Of a stretch of 64,000 nt of DNA, positions 32,917-45,134 are shown piece by piece; position 1 is the stretch's first letter; the number at the start of each line of letters is the position of its first letter. Source of the stretch: Puccinia triticina (Eukaryota; Basidiomycota; Pucciniomycetes; Pucciniales; Pucciniaceae); assembly GCF_026914185.1 (NCBI RefSeq), contig NC_070570.1, positions 5,394,001-5,458,000 of the forward strand. The letters run 5' to 3'. The position numbers and the translations under genes are program-made. The notes under the pieces are model-generated. The model saw only the letters and a list, made by a program, of their open reading frames with translations. It was not told the DNA's origin and searched no databases.

Positions 32917-34335
32917 CTCAATTCATGGCTTGCTAAACACCCCGGCGGCAAACTTGCAATCTTACACTTTGTTGGACAAGATGCAACGGATGAAATCAAG
33001 GCTTACCATCCAGAGAAACTCATCAATCAGATGAGACCATTCATTGTTGGTCATGTCGCACCGGAAGAATGGGAAGATGAAAAAAAGTGAAGGGGTTGGA
33101 AGCCTTGAAATCCACCCATCCAAATTGGTTTGTGGCCAATGCCTAGCATCAATGATCAACTCAAACTTCTGAGGAAAACCCCGGATGATGACAAAATATT
33201 GGATGGTTTAGCAATCCTTGATCACACTCTTGGTTCCAGTTTGCGCTCAGTCCCCGCCTCTTTGAAAAACTTACCTCATTCCAATCACACCACTCCATCA
33301 ACAAGGCTAGACAAACACCTGAGAGCCTTGGAACCCCCATCCAATGCTCTCCACAAAGCATTACAAGAAGGCTAAAATTTATCATTAGCCAGGCAAAAAC
33401 ATCTATCAAATTTGTATTGGGTACTGCATGAGAAAATACGCGCTGCTGGACTCTATTGTGCTCCTCAGCCGTTTTATGGTTACGGACCGGACCTGCTCCA
33501 ATATTTTGTCCTAATTCTAGCATTTTTCTTGACTCATCCTGCATTTACCCTCTTGAAAAAATACCTGGCGCTGGGCGGGCTTTCTACTTGACGCCACCAA
33601 TGTTTCACTCCTTCAACCCTTCGCTGCTTTGTCTCTGCCGTGTTTCTCGGCCTCTGGTGGCATCAAATCACTTTTGTGGCCCACAATGCTGGCCATTTGG
33701 GGATCAACGGAGATTTGTTGAAGGACCGTTTGATTGGAATCCTGATTGGAAATTTTCTGGGTGGCATTAGTATTGGCTGATGGTGCAACATAATTGTATC
33801 TCTTACAGACTGGTAGCTGTTATTGCCTTCATACACCTATTGACCCTGACTAAATATACACAGAACCATGATTTCCACCACCTTGTGACAAACAATCCGG
33901 AACACAACCCCGACATCCAACATTTGCCATTCTTTGCAATCTCTACAAAATTCTTCAAATCACTCTGTTTGACCTATTATAACCATACAATAGGGGGTAT
34001 CAAATATGACTGAATCCACCATTACATAATTAACAGGTTTGAAAAAACCCACCATTTTTAAAATATGCTGGTCCTTCTTCTACCCCAATTTGGGAACCAC
34101 TGGTGACAAATTTCATTTTTGGCTAATTGACTGGTTTCTAATTGTGGATTTCTCATATTTGATACCCCCTAATGGGCTTTAATTGTTTTGCAAAGTTTTC
34201 TGTCCAGCACCAGCATTGGCTCTATTATATTATCATGATGTTTGCTAGATTTAATTTACTTTTTAATTCTTGCCTATGTCTTGCAACCCGCAACCAATGG
34301 GCGAGCTTAAAAAAGCCTCTCCAAGGAGGTGGCCC
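32917..34335 (+). pseudogene. Cytochrome b5-fused delta-8 sphingolipid (fatty acid) desaturase, broken
   Basis: The N-terminal cytochrome b5 part has the heme-binding 'LAKHPGGKLAILHFVGQDAT'. After a proline-rich linker come 'KIRAAGLYCAPQPFYGYG', the first histidine box 'FVAHNAGHLG' and, after an intron, the second box 'NHDFHHLVTNNPEHNPDIQH'; downstream 'SVQHQHWLYYIIMMFARFNL' is conserved. This layout is that of fungal delta-8 sphingolipid desaturases of the ER. Lesions: TGA at ~33088, TAA at ~33373, a frameshift near 33590, TGA replacing a tryptophan codon at ~33778, and a 177-bp MITE at 33993. The final histidine box was not found. Inactive as it stands. Confidence 0.85.
33993..34169. mobile_element. 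Stowaway-like (Tc1/mariner) MITE in the desaturase exon
   Basis: 177 bp, terminal inverted repeat GGGGGTATCAAATATGA, flanked by TA on both sides (33991-33992, 34170-34171). Removing it with one TA joins '...LTYYNHTI' directly and in frame to 'MGFNCFAKFSVQHQHWLYY', so it inserted into an intact exon. Confidence 0.9.
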
Positions 34336-37300
34336 TACAGAATTGAGAATTTCTGGCAAAAAAAACACATATTTTCTTTTAAAAATGTTTTTAAAAATGT
34401 AGTTTTTAGTTTAAAAAAAATCTGAGTAGACAGACTTGTAGCCTGCAATCTCAGCTTCCATTTCACAGTTTATTACCTAGCTGACACACATAATTACTAG
34501 CCCACTCCACCTACTGTGAAGTGGTGATCCAGCGGGTTTTGGGCTCAAAATTTGAAATTCCCTGAGCCCGCGCGGGCTCAAAGGGGGGATTGGGCACAGA
34601 AATCCACCATGTAACAACATTTACAGGACATTTCTTACCAGGGGGGATGGATACAGGGGAGTTTGAAGTGGGGCAAAACAAGCGAAGAAGCTGGTGATTG
34701 TAATGGTGCCAAAGGCAAGGAGAGAATAACAAGTCTAGAGGGTGATATTGGGGAAAATGGGGGAGTGTGGCATCCTCCCTGCCATTTGTCTCAATCCTGT
34801 AGGGCCAGACATGCAACTTTAGAGGCAAGTACTCCCTCCTTGGGATGTTGCTACGCTCCCCCGAGGAGGGTACACTTGTGTTAAGCTTGACCAATGGGGT
34901 AGTGCAAAAATCGCCGGGTAGGCCGTATTGTGTTTTGAATAATGCTTGGATCTTTCCTCAAATTTTCTGGTGTAGTAACTTTATTTTAAACTTCACACCA
35001 ACCAAACTGTAAAAGCCAGACCCAACTTTAAACAAAACCTTGAAATTGACTTCCGCCCGGGATGTCTTTGTGTCACGACCCAGCGCTCGGTCGGCCTCTC
35101 CCTGCCCGGCCCATACTGGCAGAGGGAAACGGCCAATGGACATGGCCTGTGGTGGGTGGGGTAAAGAAGCTGCTCTAGTTCTGAAAATGAACTTGGTATT
35201 TCTCTAACCCAACTCCTTCACCCCCTACTGGAGGAAATTGGCTCCGGGGGTGGATTTAGCCTTGGGCCTCATCTGACATCTGTCAAGATGCACCATGTGG
35301 AAAGGATATCAAAAATATGGAGTTGACCTCGGTCAACGAAACCAGAAAATTTGAGAAATCATCCAAGCTTTATTCAAAACACAATACATACATATCCTTC
35401 CATGAATACACTCAAAAAGGCTCAAGAACAAGAAATGAAGTTAAATGACGGCCGAGACTGCGTAAGCTCAAGCCGAATCAGACGAAGTCAAGCATGACGC
35501 AGGTTCATTTCTTTCACGGCAACCTGGCGTCAAGACAGGCCTAATTCGTCGTTTTCATACATACTCCATCGGTTTGTGTGTGCATATGTAGGATGTGAGA
35601 TTTGCACTTTCCTGGAACGGGACCCCTTGCTGCGACTCAGAGCCTCTCCGAGTCTCCCTAACTACGGAGTACAATACGAGCTCTTGAAATCATGTCTCCG
35701 CGCCATTCTGGTTGTAATGAACAGAAAATGAAACCTTTCTGCGCCCGTTTTACCCCCGGGGAGGCCACATCGGACGGAATTTAATACCGGCAAAGGGCAT
35801 AGCAGAGCGCAGATTGATATGTATGAAGATTGTTGATCATCACCAGTCAAATCAATCATAAAGACGCGATTGCAGTCAACTGTATTTCTCAACTCAAGCG
35901 ACAATGTAAGTAATCCATCCCATCATAATTTGGGAAGCAACTCGTCCTCTTGCAAAAAAAAACTCAACTGAATTCCGCTTGGATTTGAAAAGCGAGTGAG
36001 GTCACGATGATAAGTAGGAAAAATTGAACTATCACCGGGCCATACAAGGAGAAGCCATACCAAGATGAAATCGAGAAGGGCAGACACATATGCGTTGACA
36101 AGCAGGGTTCCATCGAATTCAGATGAATTTGGTGCAAAAGTGTTTGAAACCAACCCGCTGGCGCCGTTTTCACCTTTGCTTCCAGGTTCCGGCAGGGCCA
36201 TTGATTTCCCAACTGCGGTGGGTTTGTGGCCGGCCACAGGCTTGACTCTAGTCATGGATGCAATGCGTATGCCGGAGGAATCTAGAATTATCAGACGAAT
36301 GTCAAGCTGTTGAACAATCTCACAATAATATTAGACCTTCAAGTCGAGCTACCGGCATCGACGTGGTTTTTTTACTCGAGGTAGTTAAGTCACAACCAAG
36401 CCAGGCATTTCATCCTTGCTCGATCTCGGTGATTGATGTCATTGATGGTAATGGCATGGATCAAACTAAACAACGGCTTGCTCCTCCCTGGAGCTGCGGC
36501 ATTCCCAAAATAGTTGCGTTCCTCAACTGAGAAACAGGGGTGTTTTGCAAAGGGAGGAGAGTGGTTACTACCTCAACTAAACGAGCGACTAAAAAAGCTA
36601 AAGAGGAAATTGGCATCGTTTCCAGGGCTTCAGTCCCCAGTATCCTCTCATTGCGTTTACTTTTGTCCGACTCTTTTCCTTCCTAGAGGTGGTATACGTG
36701 CATTTTGGTGCTGTAACCTGGTACCTAGCCACAAGTCTCTTAACTCAGTCACGACGATTCCGCCCCGCCATCCTCTCCAAGCTTTCGCATGCTCCCTGAG
36801 CTCGCATTAGATATCACCCGGTGAATCCTTGAACAGCGAAACATATTCAGCATCACCCAAATAGAGTAACATTAAGGCCCATATCGACCACTGAAAATCC
36901 CACTTAGGCACTTTTCAGATTGCAAACGGGTTTTCGGCTCACCGCTTCGCCGTGTAGATACATATCGAATAACTTGCTAGCAACGCTGCACCATAAACAC
37001 ATTCTGCCTTGCGTCAGTCCTATTCAGCTCAACACACAAAGCGACCGTTCGGCCATCTTTTTCCAGCAGTAAGTCTGTCTTCGTACTTTTTCTCAATCCA
37101 TCTGGTGGTCCAATTGATCTCTATCCCGAGAAAGAACTACACCCTCCGTGTTTCAATCTCTCAAGTCATTTTACTTCCTTGTCAATTGTCAGCCTGGAAG
37201 GGTTCTCTTCCCCTCCGGATTGAGCAAAGCAGTAATTTCCGGAAAGAATGCCTCGCTTGTCTCTTTGTTGAATGGCCACGAGCAAACAGCACTCATTTGC

Positions 37301-37972
37301 ACAGTTCCCTCATGGTCTGGTAACTGGGAATATCTCATCTGTCTCTTTCTAAAGGCTTCTTCTATTAATTTTTGGGTGATTGAAGAGCAAATTTAATACC
37401 ACCAACAACACCTTTCCATCCGCTCCATTGGCCATCAATTTCTGGTGCCCTCTCCCACATCTGTCATACATTTTGCCCGAAATTAATTTGAACAGTCAAA
37501 TCCCAATGTTCAGCAAGCCATTGGTCAAAAGCGATAAAACTAATACGCGTTCACAGTTTGCCCTGACATTACAATCTTCTCACGCCTTTCTGGGGCATCC
37601 TTTTATCAACATTATTTTACATACATATCTTCTCTATTGACACACAGCCCTGAATGATGAGCTGATTGCATGATTTTGCTGGATCCAAAGGGAGTAACAG
37701 CAGTGACAGCGTTCGTCGGCATAGCGTCACCTCAGTCTTCAGTACGTGATCGAAATACATTATTATCAATTTCTTCTTGCAAAAAGAAATCACTGCACAA
37801 CGAGCTAACACAATGTCATTCCAGTTGATTGACTGTCCTACACGTCTCGCAGACACTAAATAGAAAACGGCGACCCAGCGTAGGCACTCGTTCTCAGCGC
37901 CTGTTTTGACCTTCTGTTGCGTCAGATCAGTTCGATTGCCATTTGAGTCAGATACATTCAACGTTGGTGACG
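34336..37972. other. Long stretch without a supported gene
   Basis: A minus-strand ORF at 36255-35923 has one membrane-like segment ('ALLDFILVWLLLVWPG') after a polar start and could be an exon; no family recognised. At 34511-34894 a proline-rich ORF looks like gag or LTR debris. 37000-37940 holds only short ORFs and likely the promoter of the next gene. Confidence 0.4.
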
Positions 37973-38785
37973 ATGGTTTCTCGGTTGAAAAACCTGTTTA
38001 TCAAGTCGAAATCAAATGAGGCCAAATTCTCTAGAAAGCTCGATGCTTTACTCTGCCGCGGCCATCGAACTTCATCGTCCCAATCCATAGCACCAAAGAA
38101 GACGAAAGAGATTGAACGCAGAAGCAGCCGGGGACACTTGGATAGTAGCAAAGTTAGCATTAACAGTAGACGCGTTCAGATTCTGCTTTCCGTCGCCCCG
38201 AAAACTCGATATTCCTCTGTGCTCTGCTCTCCGTGCGATCCCCCTGAAGAAGGATCTCGTCTCGATCAAACTCTTCCTCTGTTATCAAATGTCATTGATA
38301 AAGAACCTGAAATTCGGCAAGCGTCAGATGTACCTCGGTCTCCTTCTCCACCAGCAGGCTCCCAGGAGTCGAGTAGTTTGGAATCAGAATCTTCTGACTG
38401 TCACTATTTTGAGAACGTGAAGTCCCAACACTCGCATGGGTCTTCAGAAATCACGGAGGGGCAGGAAGAAGCTCTAAGAACTAATTTCCACAAAGCTTAC
38501 TTTCCAGAGCCTAGTGCTGCTTCCACTGAAAACGCCGAAGCCAAACTCTCGAGATCTCTTATGGACGCACTGTCCAGTCATCAAATTGAGTGGGCAGCGA
38601 TGATCGAACTTCAAAAAGCAGACCATTCCGGGATTCTTCGAGGACTCACTTCAAGGCAGATTCGATGGTTGGTGAGGGAAGGAAGATGCAAAACCTGGTT
38701 GGTCGGAACTTCGGGGCCATTGATAGAGGAGGAAAAATGCGAGATTCAAGTTTTTCCAAGCAACGATGGCGCCAATCTAACATGA
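37973..38785 (+). CDS. Hypothetical protein, serine-rich, intronless
   Basis: A 270-residue ORF from the ATG in 'GTGACGATGG' (an ATG ten codons upstream is also in frame). The N-terminus is basic ('MVSRLKNLFIKSKSNEAKFS RKL'), the middle serine/proline/glutamate-rich ('SPSPPAGSQESSSLESESSD'), and the C-terminus compact and amphipathic ('LMDALSSHQIEWAAMIELQK', 'LTSRQIRWLVREGRCKTWLV'). No signal peptide, no membrane segment, no domain recognised. Its unique, non-repetitive composition suggests a real host gene rather than transposon sequence. Confidence 0.55.
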   Translation: MVSRLKNLFIKSKSNEAKFSRKLDALLCRGHRTSSSQSIAPKKTKEIERRSSRGHLDSSKVSINSRRVQILLSVAPKTRYSSVLCSPCDPPEEGSRLDQTLPLLSNVIDKEPEIRQASDVPRSPSPPAGSQESSSLESESSDCHYFENVKSQHSHGSSEITEGQEEALRTNFHKAYFPEPSAASTENAEAKLSRSLMDALSSHQIEWAAMIELQKADHSGILRGLTSRQIRWLVREGRCKTWLVGTSGPLIEEEKCEIQVFPSNDGANLT

Positions 38786-39970
38786 TGAGTGTCCGAAGAG
38801 GGCATCGTAGCTGGCGGGAGAAAAGCCACCTAGTGAACCGATCAGTCAAAGATTTCCGACGACATCGACAGCACTTGTACCAATTCGAGGATGTTATACA
38901 AGCTCTGAGTGATACTTCGAATTATACTCAGCTCATATTCATTGTTTTAACAACCAGCCGCAAACCCCATTTTCGCTTTCCTGTTGTTCTCCTCCACCTC
39001 AATTTTGCTTTCTTGTTTTTCCCTTCTTCATTCCTACTCGTTATCTCCAACCCTACCGCAAGGTGATTAATTGAGTAGATCTTGCCGGTGCTTCCTTATA
39101 TCAGATTTTGTGTCTTATTAGTATGTTATAATTAACTTTCTCACCTCATTTCTCTGTTTCAACTGTTTTGTTCATTAGTTGGGTTTAAGGCTTTCTACTT
39201 CTTGTCTAGTTTGGTATAACATTCCCCAGTTGAACGATCCCTTGATTAACTGAAAACTCAAATGTAACATACCAATTTCTTCACTTCCTGGTCTGATAAT
39301 CTGAGGACTCTGTTGTTCATACATGGTCAATTTTGCAGCTCTGATATTAAGGTCAGCCTTCACGCACTACCAAAAATTACCATGTGCACTCCAAAAAAGA
39401 TTGCATTTTGTGCACTCCACAAATCTGGGAGTGCAGCATGTTCCACTCCAACAAATCTGGAGTGACTCTTGTTGTGAACTAGGTCACAGGCGTGTACTTG
39501 GATGCGGCTCAGCCACCTGGAGGATGGTATAAGGGAACCGGAGTGTAGCAAGGTCTTGTTGTCCATGGGTAAAAACCTGTAGTGACAGGCCTTGGGACAC
39601 GTGTAAGGGTTCTGTGAACCCTCACTGGCAACAACGACAAACAATGCAAGAGCAAGGCTAAAAGGCTTTTGATGATTCTAGTTCCAAACGGTGGTGCTAG
39701 ATTTCAAAGGTGACTAGTTGCAAGAGATTAGATCTCTACTGCGAAATACAACTCAAAAGGAAGGAAATCAAGAGAGGAGAAAACAGGTGCTCACCTACAC
39801 CACGGGTTGTGACGGATGTCCATGGGACATACTTTTGGACATGGCCCTGGAAATCCAGCTGTTGCAGTGCAGGAAACATCCAGAGGATGTTACTCTTCAT
39901 GACAGATACAGATCTATCCCAACCAAGTATCCACTGGATTGTCTTTGAGGCTCCGCTGGATGGTGTGTAA
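38786..39970. other. 3' flank of the hypothetical gene and repeats
   Basis: A second open frame (38590-39066) overlaps the end of the previous ORF and is probably chance. 39375-39480 shows small repeats of 'GTGCACTCCA(A)CAAATCTGG'. Confidence 0.4.
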
Positions 39971-40535
39971 GAGCATCTTCACCCGGGGAGGTAAAACTGG
40001 GTTGCTAAAAACCCGGGATGGCAGCTTAAATTTTGCATATAGCAACCCGCGAGACTCTGGCACCCACCCGTGGGTGCTATAATACTACACACCAGAAGCA
40101 CCGCCCAATTACCAAGTCATCAAAGGGAGCTACAGTGCTCCTTGACCATACAGCCGGTAATCAATGACTCACATATCACACTAGCATTGTGGTGAGCAAA
40201 AGTGGTTCCTGCGTAGAAATGTCAGGATCACCGCCACTGCAAGATGATTCCCAGGAAAAGTTTGGTGGTCTGGGGAAACTCCGCTCCGCTCTGCAAGTAA
40301 GTGTAGGAGTATAATAATCATAGAAGCAAGTAAAATAACGTATAAATAACCGCAAAACACATAGAAAAGCCGCAGTAAACACCGTGAAATCCGCTGTAAA
40401 GTACACCAAAGATAAACTCTGCAAGTCAAAAAAAAATAACTCCGCTGCAAGTAGTAACATTTCCACCGTAAGGAATCCGTGCCAGAGTAACAAGAAATCC
40501 AGTAAAGTCCCTAAAGAAAAACAATCATCCATGAT

Positions 40536-40556
40536 GGGGGGGGGGGGGGGGGGGGG
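40536..40556 (+). repeat. G homopolymer, 21 bases
   Basis: Uninterrupted run of 21 G inside the PIF/Harbinger-type element. Confidence 0.95.
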
Positions 40557-41049
40557 AAACTCCCCTCCCCTCTGTACAAAAAGGAAAAAAAATGTGAGAA
40601 AGAAAGCCATCCTCCTCCTCCCGCCATCTGCCAAACCACGCTCCCACAACCATGCAAGTCATCTGCCCATTCCGCTCTCACACGGATCTTCTGTCAACGT
40701 TGCTGCACGTCATTGCCCACCATTGGACTTCTCTCTCCTTAGCTTCCTTGCCCCTGTCTAGCCTTCAATGCCGGGATCCCACACGCCGCCTCCGCCCCAG
40801 CTACGCCCGCTGATGTAGCCCACTTTGGCTGTTACGGCTTCCCCCAGTCACAGCCTATACTAGCCAGTCCGCGCAGGTCTGCGTAAGTTGAGTCCAGCTC
40901 CGCCGCCGCCGCGCCGTGTACATAGCCCCGCGCTCCACCTTGTGGACATATTCCGCACTGTGCTGCTCCGCGCCAGCCTTGCAGAATCCGCAGCCCGCAA
41001 CCTGTGCAAACCCGTGATGACAATTTGGGTCCCCGAACCAGTTTTAGCA

Positions 41050-41590
41050 TCACAGCGCATGAATAAAGCTCTTGATGACCAGTGTAGCCGGTTTTCAATA
41101 GCTTGAAAATCTCCCTTAGACCAACATAGCTGGTCATCAAGAGCTCTTGATGACCGCACTCAATGACTGGGGTAGCCAGTTGTTGAGAGAGCTCTGGATG
41201 ACCGGTACATGACTGCAGCCAGTCATTGGGAGAGCTCTCAATGACCAGTATAGCCAGTCATCAAGAGAGCTCCCAATGACTACAGCCAGTCATTGAGAGA
41301 GCTCTTGATGACCAGTACAGCCAGTCATTGAGAGAGCTCTTGATGACTGGTACAGCCAGTCATTGAGAGAGCTCTCAATGACCGGTGCAGCCAGTCATTG
41401 AGAGAGATCTCAATGGCCGTCTTGATGACCGGTGAGCCATTCATTGAGAGAGCTCTTGATGACCGGTATAGCTGTTCATTGATGTTCTCAATGGTTGGTA
41501 TATGTAACCGGTCATTGATAGCTTTTGATGCTCTCAATGACCGGACAGCCATTCATCAATAGCTTGCATTGCCCTCAATGTTTTGATGGC
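41050..41590. repeat. Hairpin minisatellite, ~35-bp units
   Basis: About a dozen units built on 'CCAGTCATTGAGAGAGCTC' followed by 'TTGATGACCGGTAC'. Each unit folds on GTCATTGAGAGAGCTC / GAGCTCTCAATGAC. The motif parallels the 46-bp array at 16 kb. Confidence 0.88.
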
Positions 41591-41831
41591 GGGTTGTAGC
41601 TGTTCTAGGATTGTTAGATTATTTGAGTTGGTGAGTTTGGAGGGGGGATGAGCTGGAACGAGTTGCTATTGAGTTGCTAGTGGGTTGCCAGATGTAGCAA
41701 CCCAATGTTGATTTTTACTTCTGGAGGCCAAATAGAAACTCATTTGCCACCCTGGGTGGGTGGTGTTTTTTGGGTTTGGGTTGGTAAACGCGGGATAGCA
41801 AACCAGTTTACCTTCCCAGGTGGAGATGCTC

Positions 41832-42337
41832 TAAGTGTCCATTGGACATCTGCAACCATCCTTGGATTGCTAAAATGTCAGCCCAGCCAGCACAACCAGT
41901 GCACATCAGGACTCAGGAGATTGTAGGGTCATGTTGAGAAGACAACCAGAGAGCAGATGAGGACTCGAGGAAGAAAGCTTGAGTGAGGTTTGAGGCCTAG
42001 AGGAGAAAAGCTCTGAGGCAGCCAAAAAGGAGAAGGAACCCCAGAGAGGGGTCAAGCTGCTAGCTGTGAGGAGGAAAAAGGCTCCTCACTACAAGAGACT
42101 CACTGGTCTCAGGGAAAAGCACGCAGAAGCTGATGATATTTATTCTATCACAGCTGAGGATGTTTTTAAGCTACTACAACTAGGGCCAGGTTGTGGGACA
42201 GAAGGTGAACTACATATGCATCTGCAGGGAAAGGAAAAGAGCGTGACAGATGAAGAAAAGGGGAAAGAAGAGCCAGAGATGTGAAATTTCAACAGGTCAA
42301 GGCAGGTGCAGGTGAGCAGGCGGGGGGAGGGGGGGGG
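41832..42337. other. Flank between transposons
   Basis: Purine-rich on the plus strand; a 72-codon basic/acidic ORF at 42066-42284 is unrecognised. Confidence 0.4.
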
Positions 42338-42659
42338 TGTAAGAGCCTGCTACAGGGGGGCAGGGCTCTTCACTGGGACGGGGGACCCTGGGGCACGGAG
42401 TCAGGGCCTTGAGCGGTTTCTAGAACCGCAGTGGGATGGATTACTGACTCAGGAGAGATGTCAAGATAATCTCTATTAGTCTAAATACACAACACAGGGA
42501 GGAAGAAGTGATATATGGAAACTGAGCTTACCTGACTTGGGAGAGATGTCAAGACAATCTCTGCCAAGTCAGGAGGGGCGGGGGAAGGGCAAGACTATAT
42601 ACGGGATTGTTTGGGATCCTGTGATCCCGCTTGTGACACCTCCGAAGGGAGGGGTTACA
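42338..42659 (-). mobile_element. LTR of an older Ty3/gypsy element (probable 3' LTR)
   Basis: TGTAAGAGCC...GGGGTTACA on the plus strand. Related in plan to 56249-56590: the same TGTAAG(G/A) start, two 'GGAGAGATGT...ATCTCT' blocks and 'CTTGTGACA'. On the minus strand it is preceded by a purine tract (GGGGAGGAGAT), as a 3' LTR should be. Confidence 0.65.
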
Positions 42660-42715
42660 ATCTCCTCCCCTGTGGGAAGATCTGGAGCCGTGATGTGGTC
42701 CGTGTGTTGTCAGGG

Positions 42716-43648
42716 TCATAGAGTGAAAGGGAGGCGGGGGGAAACTGCCGGGCGGAGGGGCAGTCTGGACGACAGGGGTTGTGTGCAAATGACAAGGCGG
42801 GGTCGTCTCATCTGACTGCAACGGTAACAGAGCCGTGGGGTGTTGTAGTGTCTGATCGACCGTGGCGGGGGCACATAGAAGGAAGAGAGGGGAATCAGAA
42901 AAAATGTGTGTGAAGTGGTGGGGCGTGGAGTCTGGTCCCGATTAGGTGATGTTTCATGGGTCTGTGGGCGCTTCGCTGGGGGTAGAGGGGACCAGACTGT
43001 GTGAGCGCGTCCCTGTAAGCACCTGCCCTTGTGCATTAAGTGGAGCTTGCGCGTGTGGGACAGTGAGGGGTGTACGTACTGCTCATCTGACAGGGGGCCA
43101 AGGATAGCCGCTACGCGGGCTTCAAGGGCGGCATCGAAATAGGGGGAGGAGTCGGCCAACTGTGGTACCACGGTTTCCTCCGTGTCTTCCGTGATCAGGT
43201 CGGCCACGTCGTTGGCCGTGTATGGGATGTGCGCATCCAATGTCCCTAAAGCTGCGGCTGAGGTCAAATCAAGGTGAGGGAATAGGTCCTCCTCGTCCTT
43301 GTTCCATTCTTCCTCCTCTACGGCTCCTGCTACCCCCACTGGTTGTCCTGTTGGGCGGCCCGGTCCAGTGGCGCTGCGTGTTGCCAAAGGTCCTTGAAAG
43401 CTGCTCCATGCCTTGGGTCTTGTATAATTTTCCGGCTTTGCTGGAGGTTGGAAATCTATTGGGACGACGACCCGGGTGCGGTCCATTGGCCCTGGGCAGT
43501 TTCTGGGTGCTGTGCCGCAGTGGCGCTTGCAGAAGTGACAGAGGTCAACGGAGTCAAGGTATGCGTGTATGAGCCAGGAGTACTCTTCTTGTGTTAGGAA
43601 ATTGTACCTTCCCTCAGTATTCCCGGGGCCGTCAGTGTTTGCGGTCGG
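42716..43648 (-). pseudogene. Gag-like zinc-binding ORF of the older element, split by the 11.3-kb insertion
   Basis: Reading on the minus strand across the insertion, '...SLIKRQEAATP' (54,990-54,935) joins in frame to 'TANTDGPGNTEGRYNFLTQE' at 43,648. The ORF has a cysteine cluster ('LCHFCKRHCGTAPRNCPGPM') and a long acidic/proline-rich tail ending within the LTR at ~42716. I take it for the C-terminal part of a retroelement gag-type protein, by position and composition; no pol follows before the LTR. Confidence 0.5.
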
Positions 43649-44370
43649 TGTGGGGACTACTCCGTGGGATAGAGATAGCTGTGGAGGGGATGAGTGCGTG
43701 AAAAGGCTGCCCTCCGGGTGAAATGCTAAAGAGTAGAGGACACCAATAGAGTAATGAAACTCAAGAAAAGGTGTGGCGCAGAAGATCAAGAAGATATCAG
43801 GGTAAGGTGATGAAATGGCGAAGTAAGTAATGCTCTCCCACAGAATGGTTACTGGATGTTGAGCAGGCAAGATGATATAATTGTCAAGGCAGAATGGCTA
43901 CTGTAATTGACTATAAGGTAACTATGAGACTATATAACTATTGACCAACTACTGTCTGATGAGCTGATGGGGGACAAAAGTGTGGACAAAGGGGCAGTTT
44001 ATATAGACAATCTGGGGGGCGGTTGACTTGTGGTTGTGGGAAAAATGAAACAGTGAAAAACTTCAATCAAGGAGAAGTGTAAGAGAAATGAACAAAAGGG
44101 ATGAGGCGCATGAAGATGAGACAAGTACTAATCCCAAAGTAGGTGCATTAGTGTGAAACCAAGAGACAAGGAAAGGGCTGTTGAGTTGATGACCAATGTG
44201 GATTGATGTTTGATGCATGTCTGGATTTGGCAATGATGGAGTGTTTGATGTTGAGGCGCCTGGGTCCTGTGTCTGGTGTTCCGTGTTGTTGTCCTGAGTG
44301 GTTGGTTGCCCTGATAGTTGATTCCTGGAGCCTGCGGAGAGTGAAGGTGCTTTTGATGAGGCTCACCACA
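43649..44370 (-). repeat. 3' LTR of E1
   Basis: 722 bp. On the minus strand it follows a purine tract 'AAATTTGGGGGTGGA' (44384-44371). Confidence 0.95.
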
Positions 44371-44540
44371 TCCACCCCCAAATTTGATGATGTCCCCATC
44401 ATCCAAAGCAAGAATGAGGCGGTCTTCATATAGTGGATGATGAGAAAAGAAGAAAAGAATAGAAAAAAAAAGAGGGAAGAAAAAGCAAAGGAAATGAGAA
44501 AGAAAGAGAAAGAGAAGAAGATGGGGCCTGGCTGGTACTA

Positions 44541-44557
44541 TTTTTTTTTTTTTTTTT
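44541..44557 (-). other. A-tract (17 A on the minus strand) downstream of the RRM ORF
   Basis: T17 on the plus strand. On the minus strand it follows '...GCATAATATAAAATCCT' and lies 176 bp past the RRM stop codon, like the tail of a processed transcript. Confidence 0.6.
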
Positions 44558-44732
44558 AGGATTTTATATTATGCAGAGAATTTTGTTAAGTATTTTTAAT
44601 ATTTTAATATGTTTTCTATGTCTTTTATAATTTTTATACTGTTTTATAGCTTTGTATTAAAGGCAACATAGATTATGATCTTTCCTTGGCTTAATCTCAA
44701 TGAAGAGTTGCCATTTCCGCGCTGGGTTGCTT

Positions 44733-45134
44733 TCAGGAGATTTGTGACAGGAGGGATTGCGTGACAGGTACCTCCGCAGCGTTAGATCCGACGTCCTGCG
44801 CTGCGCCATCCGTAGTAGTAATTTGGGCTTGGTTCTTATTTGCTTTGAGTTCCACGACCAGTATCTGTCCGTCGGCCACCACGCCGTCCATTTCGCGTAT
44901 TGCATGCGCAGCTTGCGCTTCAGATTCAAAAAGGATCAAAGCTGATACTTGTAGCAGCTGACCATGGTAGCGCTGCTTGAGGACACAGTCTAGTATTTTG
45001 CCAAAGTCGCTGAAAGCGGCTATTACATCATCCAGGCTGGTTCCAGGCGCAAGATTCCGCACTTGGATGGTCATAGGAGTGCGCTTTGGGGCCTGACTGA
45101 ATCTTTTGAGAAGGACGGGTGTCATTTTTTCCAT
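44733..45134 (-). CDS. RRM-domain protein, intronless, inside E1
   Basis: 133 residues from the ATG at 45134 (an open frame extends to 45221). A full RNA-recognition motif covers residues ~20-95: RNP2-like 'MTIQVRNLAPGTS', a helix 'LDDVIAAFSDFGKILDCVL', RNP1-like 'SALILFESEAQAAHAIREM' and the last strand 'DGQILVVELKANK'. It most resembles the RRM of REF/Aly-type or similar small RNA-binding proteins, at a guess. Same orientation as E1, between integrase and 3' LTR, uninterrupted by stops while E1's own genes are broken. The A-tract downstream suggests a retrotransposed cDNA or a captured host gene. Confidence 0.65.
   Translation of the reverse strand: MEKMTPVLLKRFSQAPKRTPMTIQVRNLAPGTSLDDVIAAFSDFGKILDCVLKQRYHGQLLQVSALILFESEAQAAHAIREMDGVVADGQILVVELKANKNQAQITTTDGAAQDVGSNAAEVPVTQSLLSQIS

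Larger units (their letters stand above)
39971..41831. mobile_element. 1.86-kb PIF/Harbinger-type non-autonomous element
   Basis: Ends GAGCATCTTCACCCGGGGAG and inverted GAGCATCTCCACCTGGGAAG, matching for ~35 bp. Flanked by TAA on both sides (39968-39970, 41832-41834). The 3-bp TWA-type target and GAGCATCT termini fit PIF/Harbinger. No transposase. Inside are a G21 tract and a hairpin minisatellite. Confidence 0.85.

Noticed and set aside
34511..34894. 127-codon proline-rich minus ORF as a host gene
   Set aside because: Looks like LTR or gag debris and has no supporting splice or domain signal.
38590..39066. Second ORF overlapping the end of the 37973-38785 ORF
   Set aside because: Overlap in another frame and weak, arginine-rich composition; likely chance.
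44733..45134. RRM ORF as an envelope-like third ORF of the retroelement
   Set aside because: It is an RNA-binding domain with no signal peptide or membrane segment; only its position is env-like.
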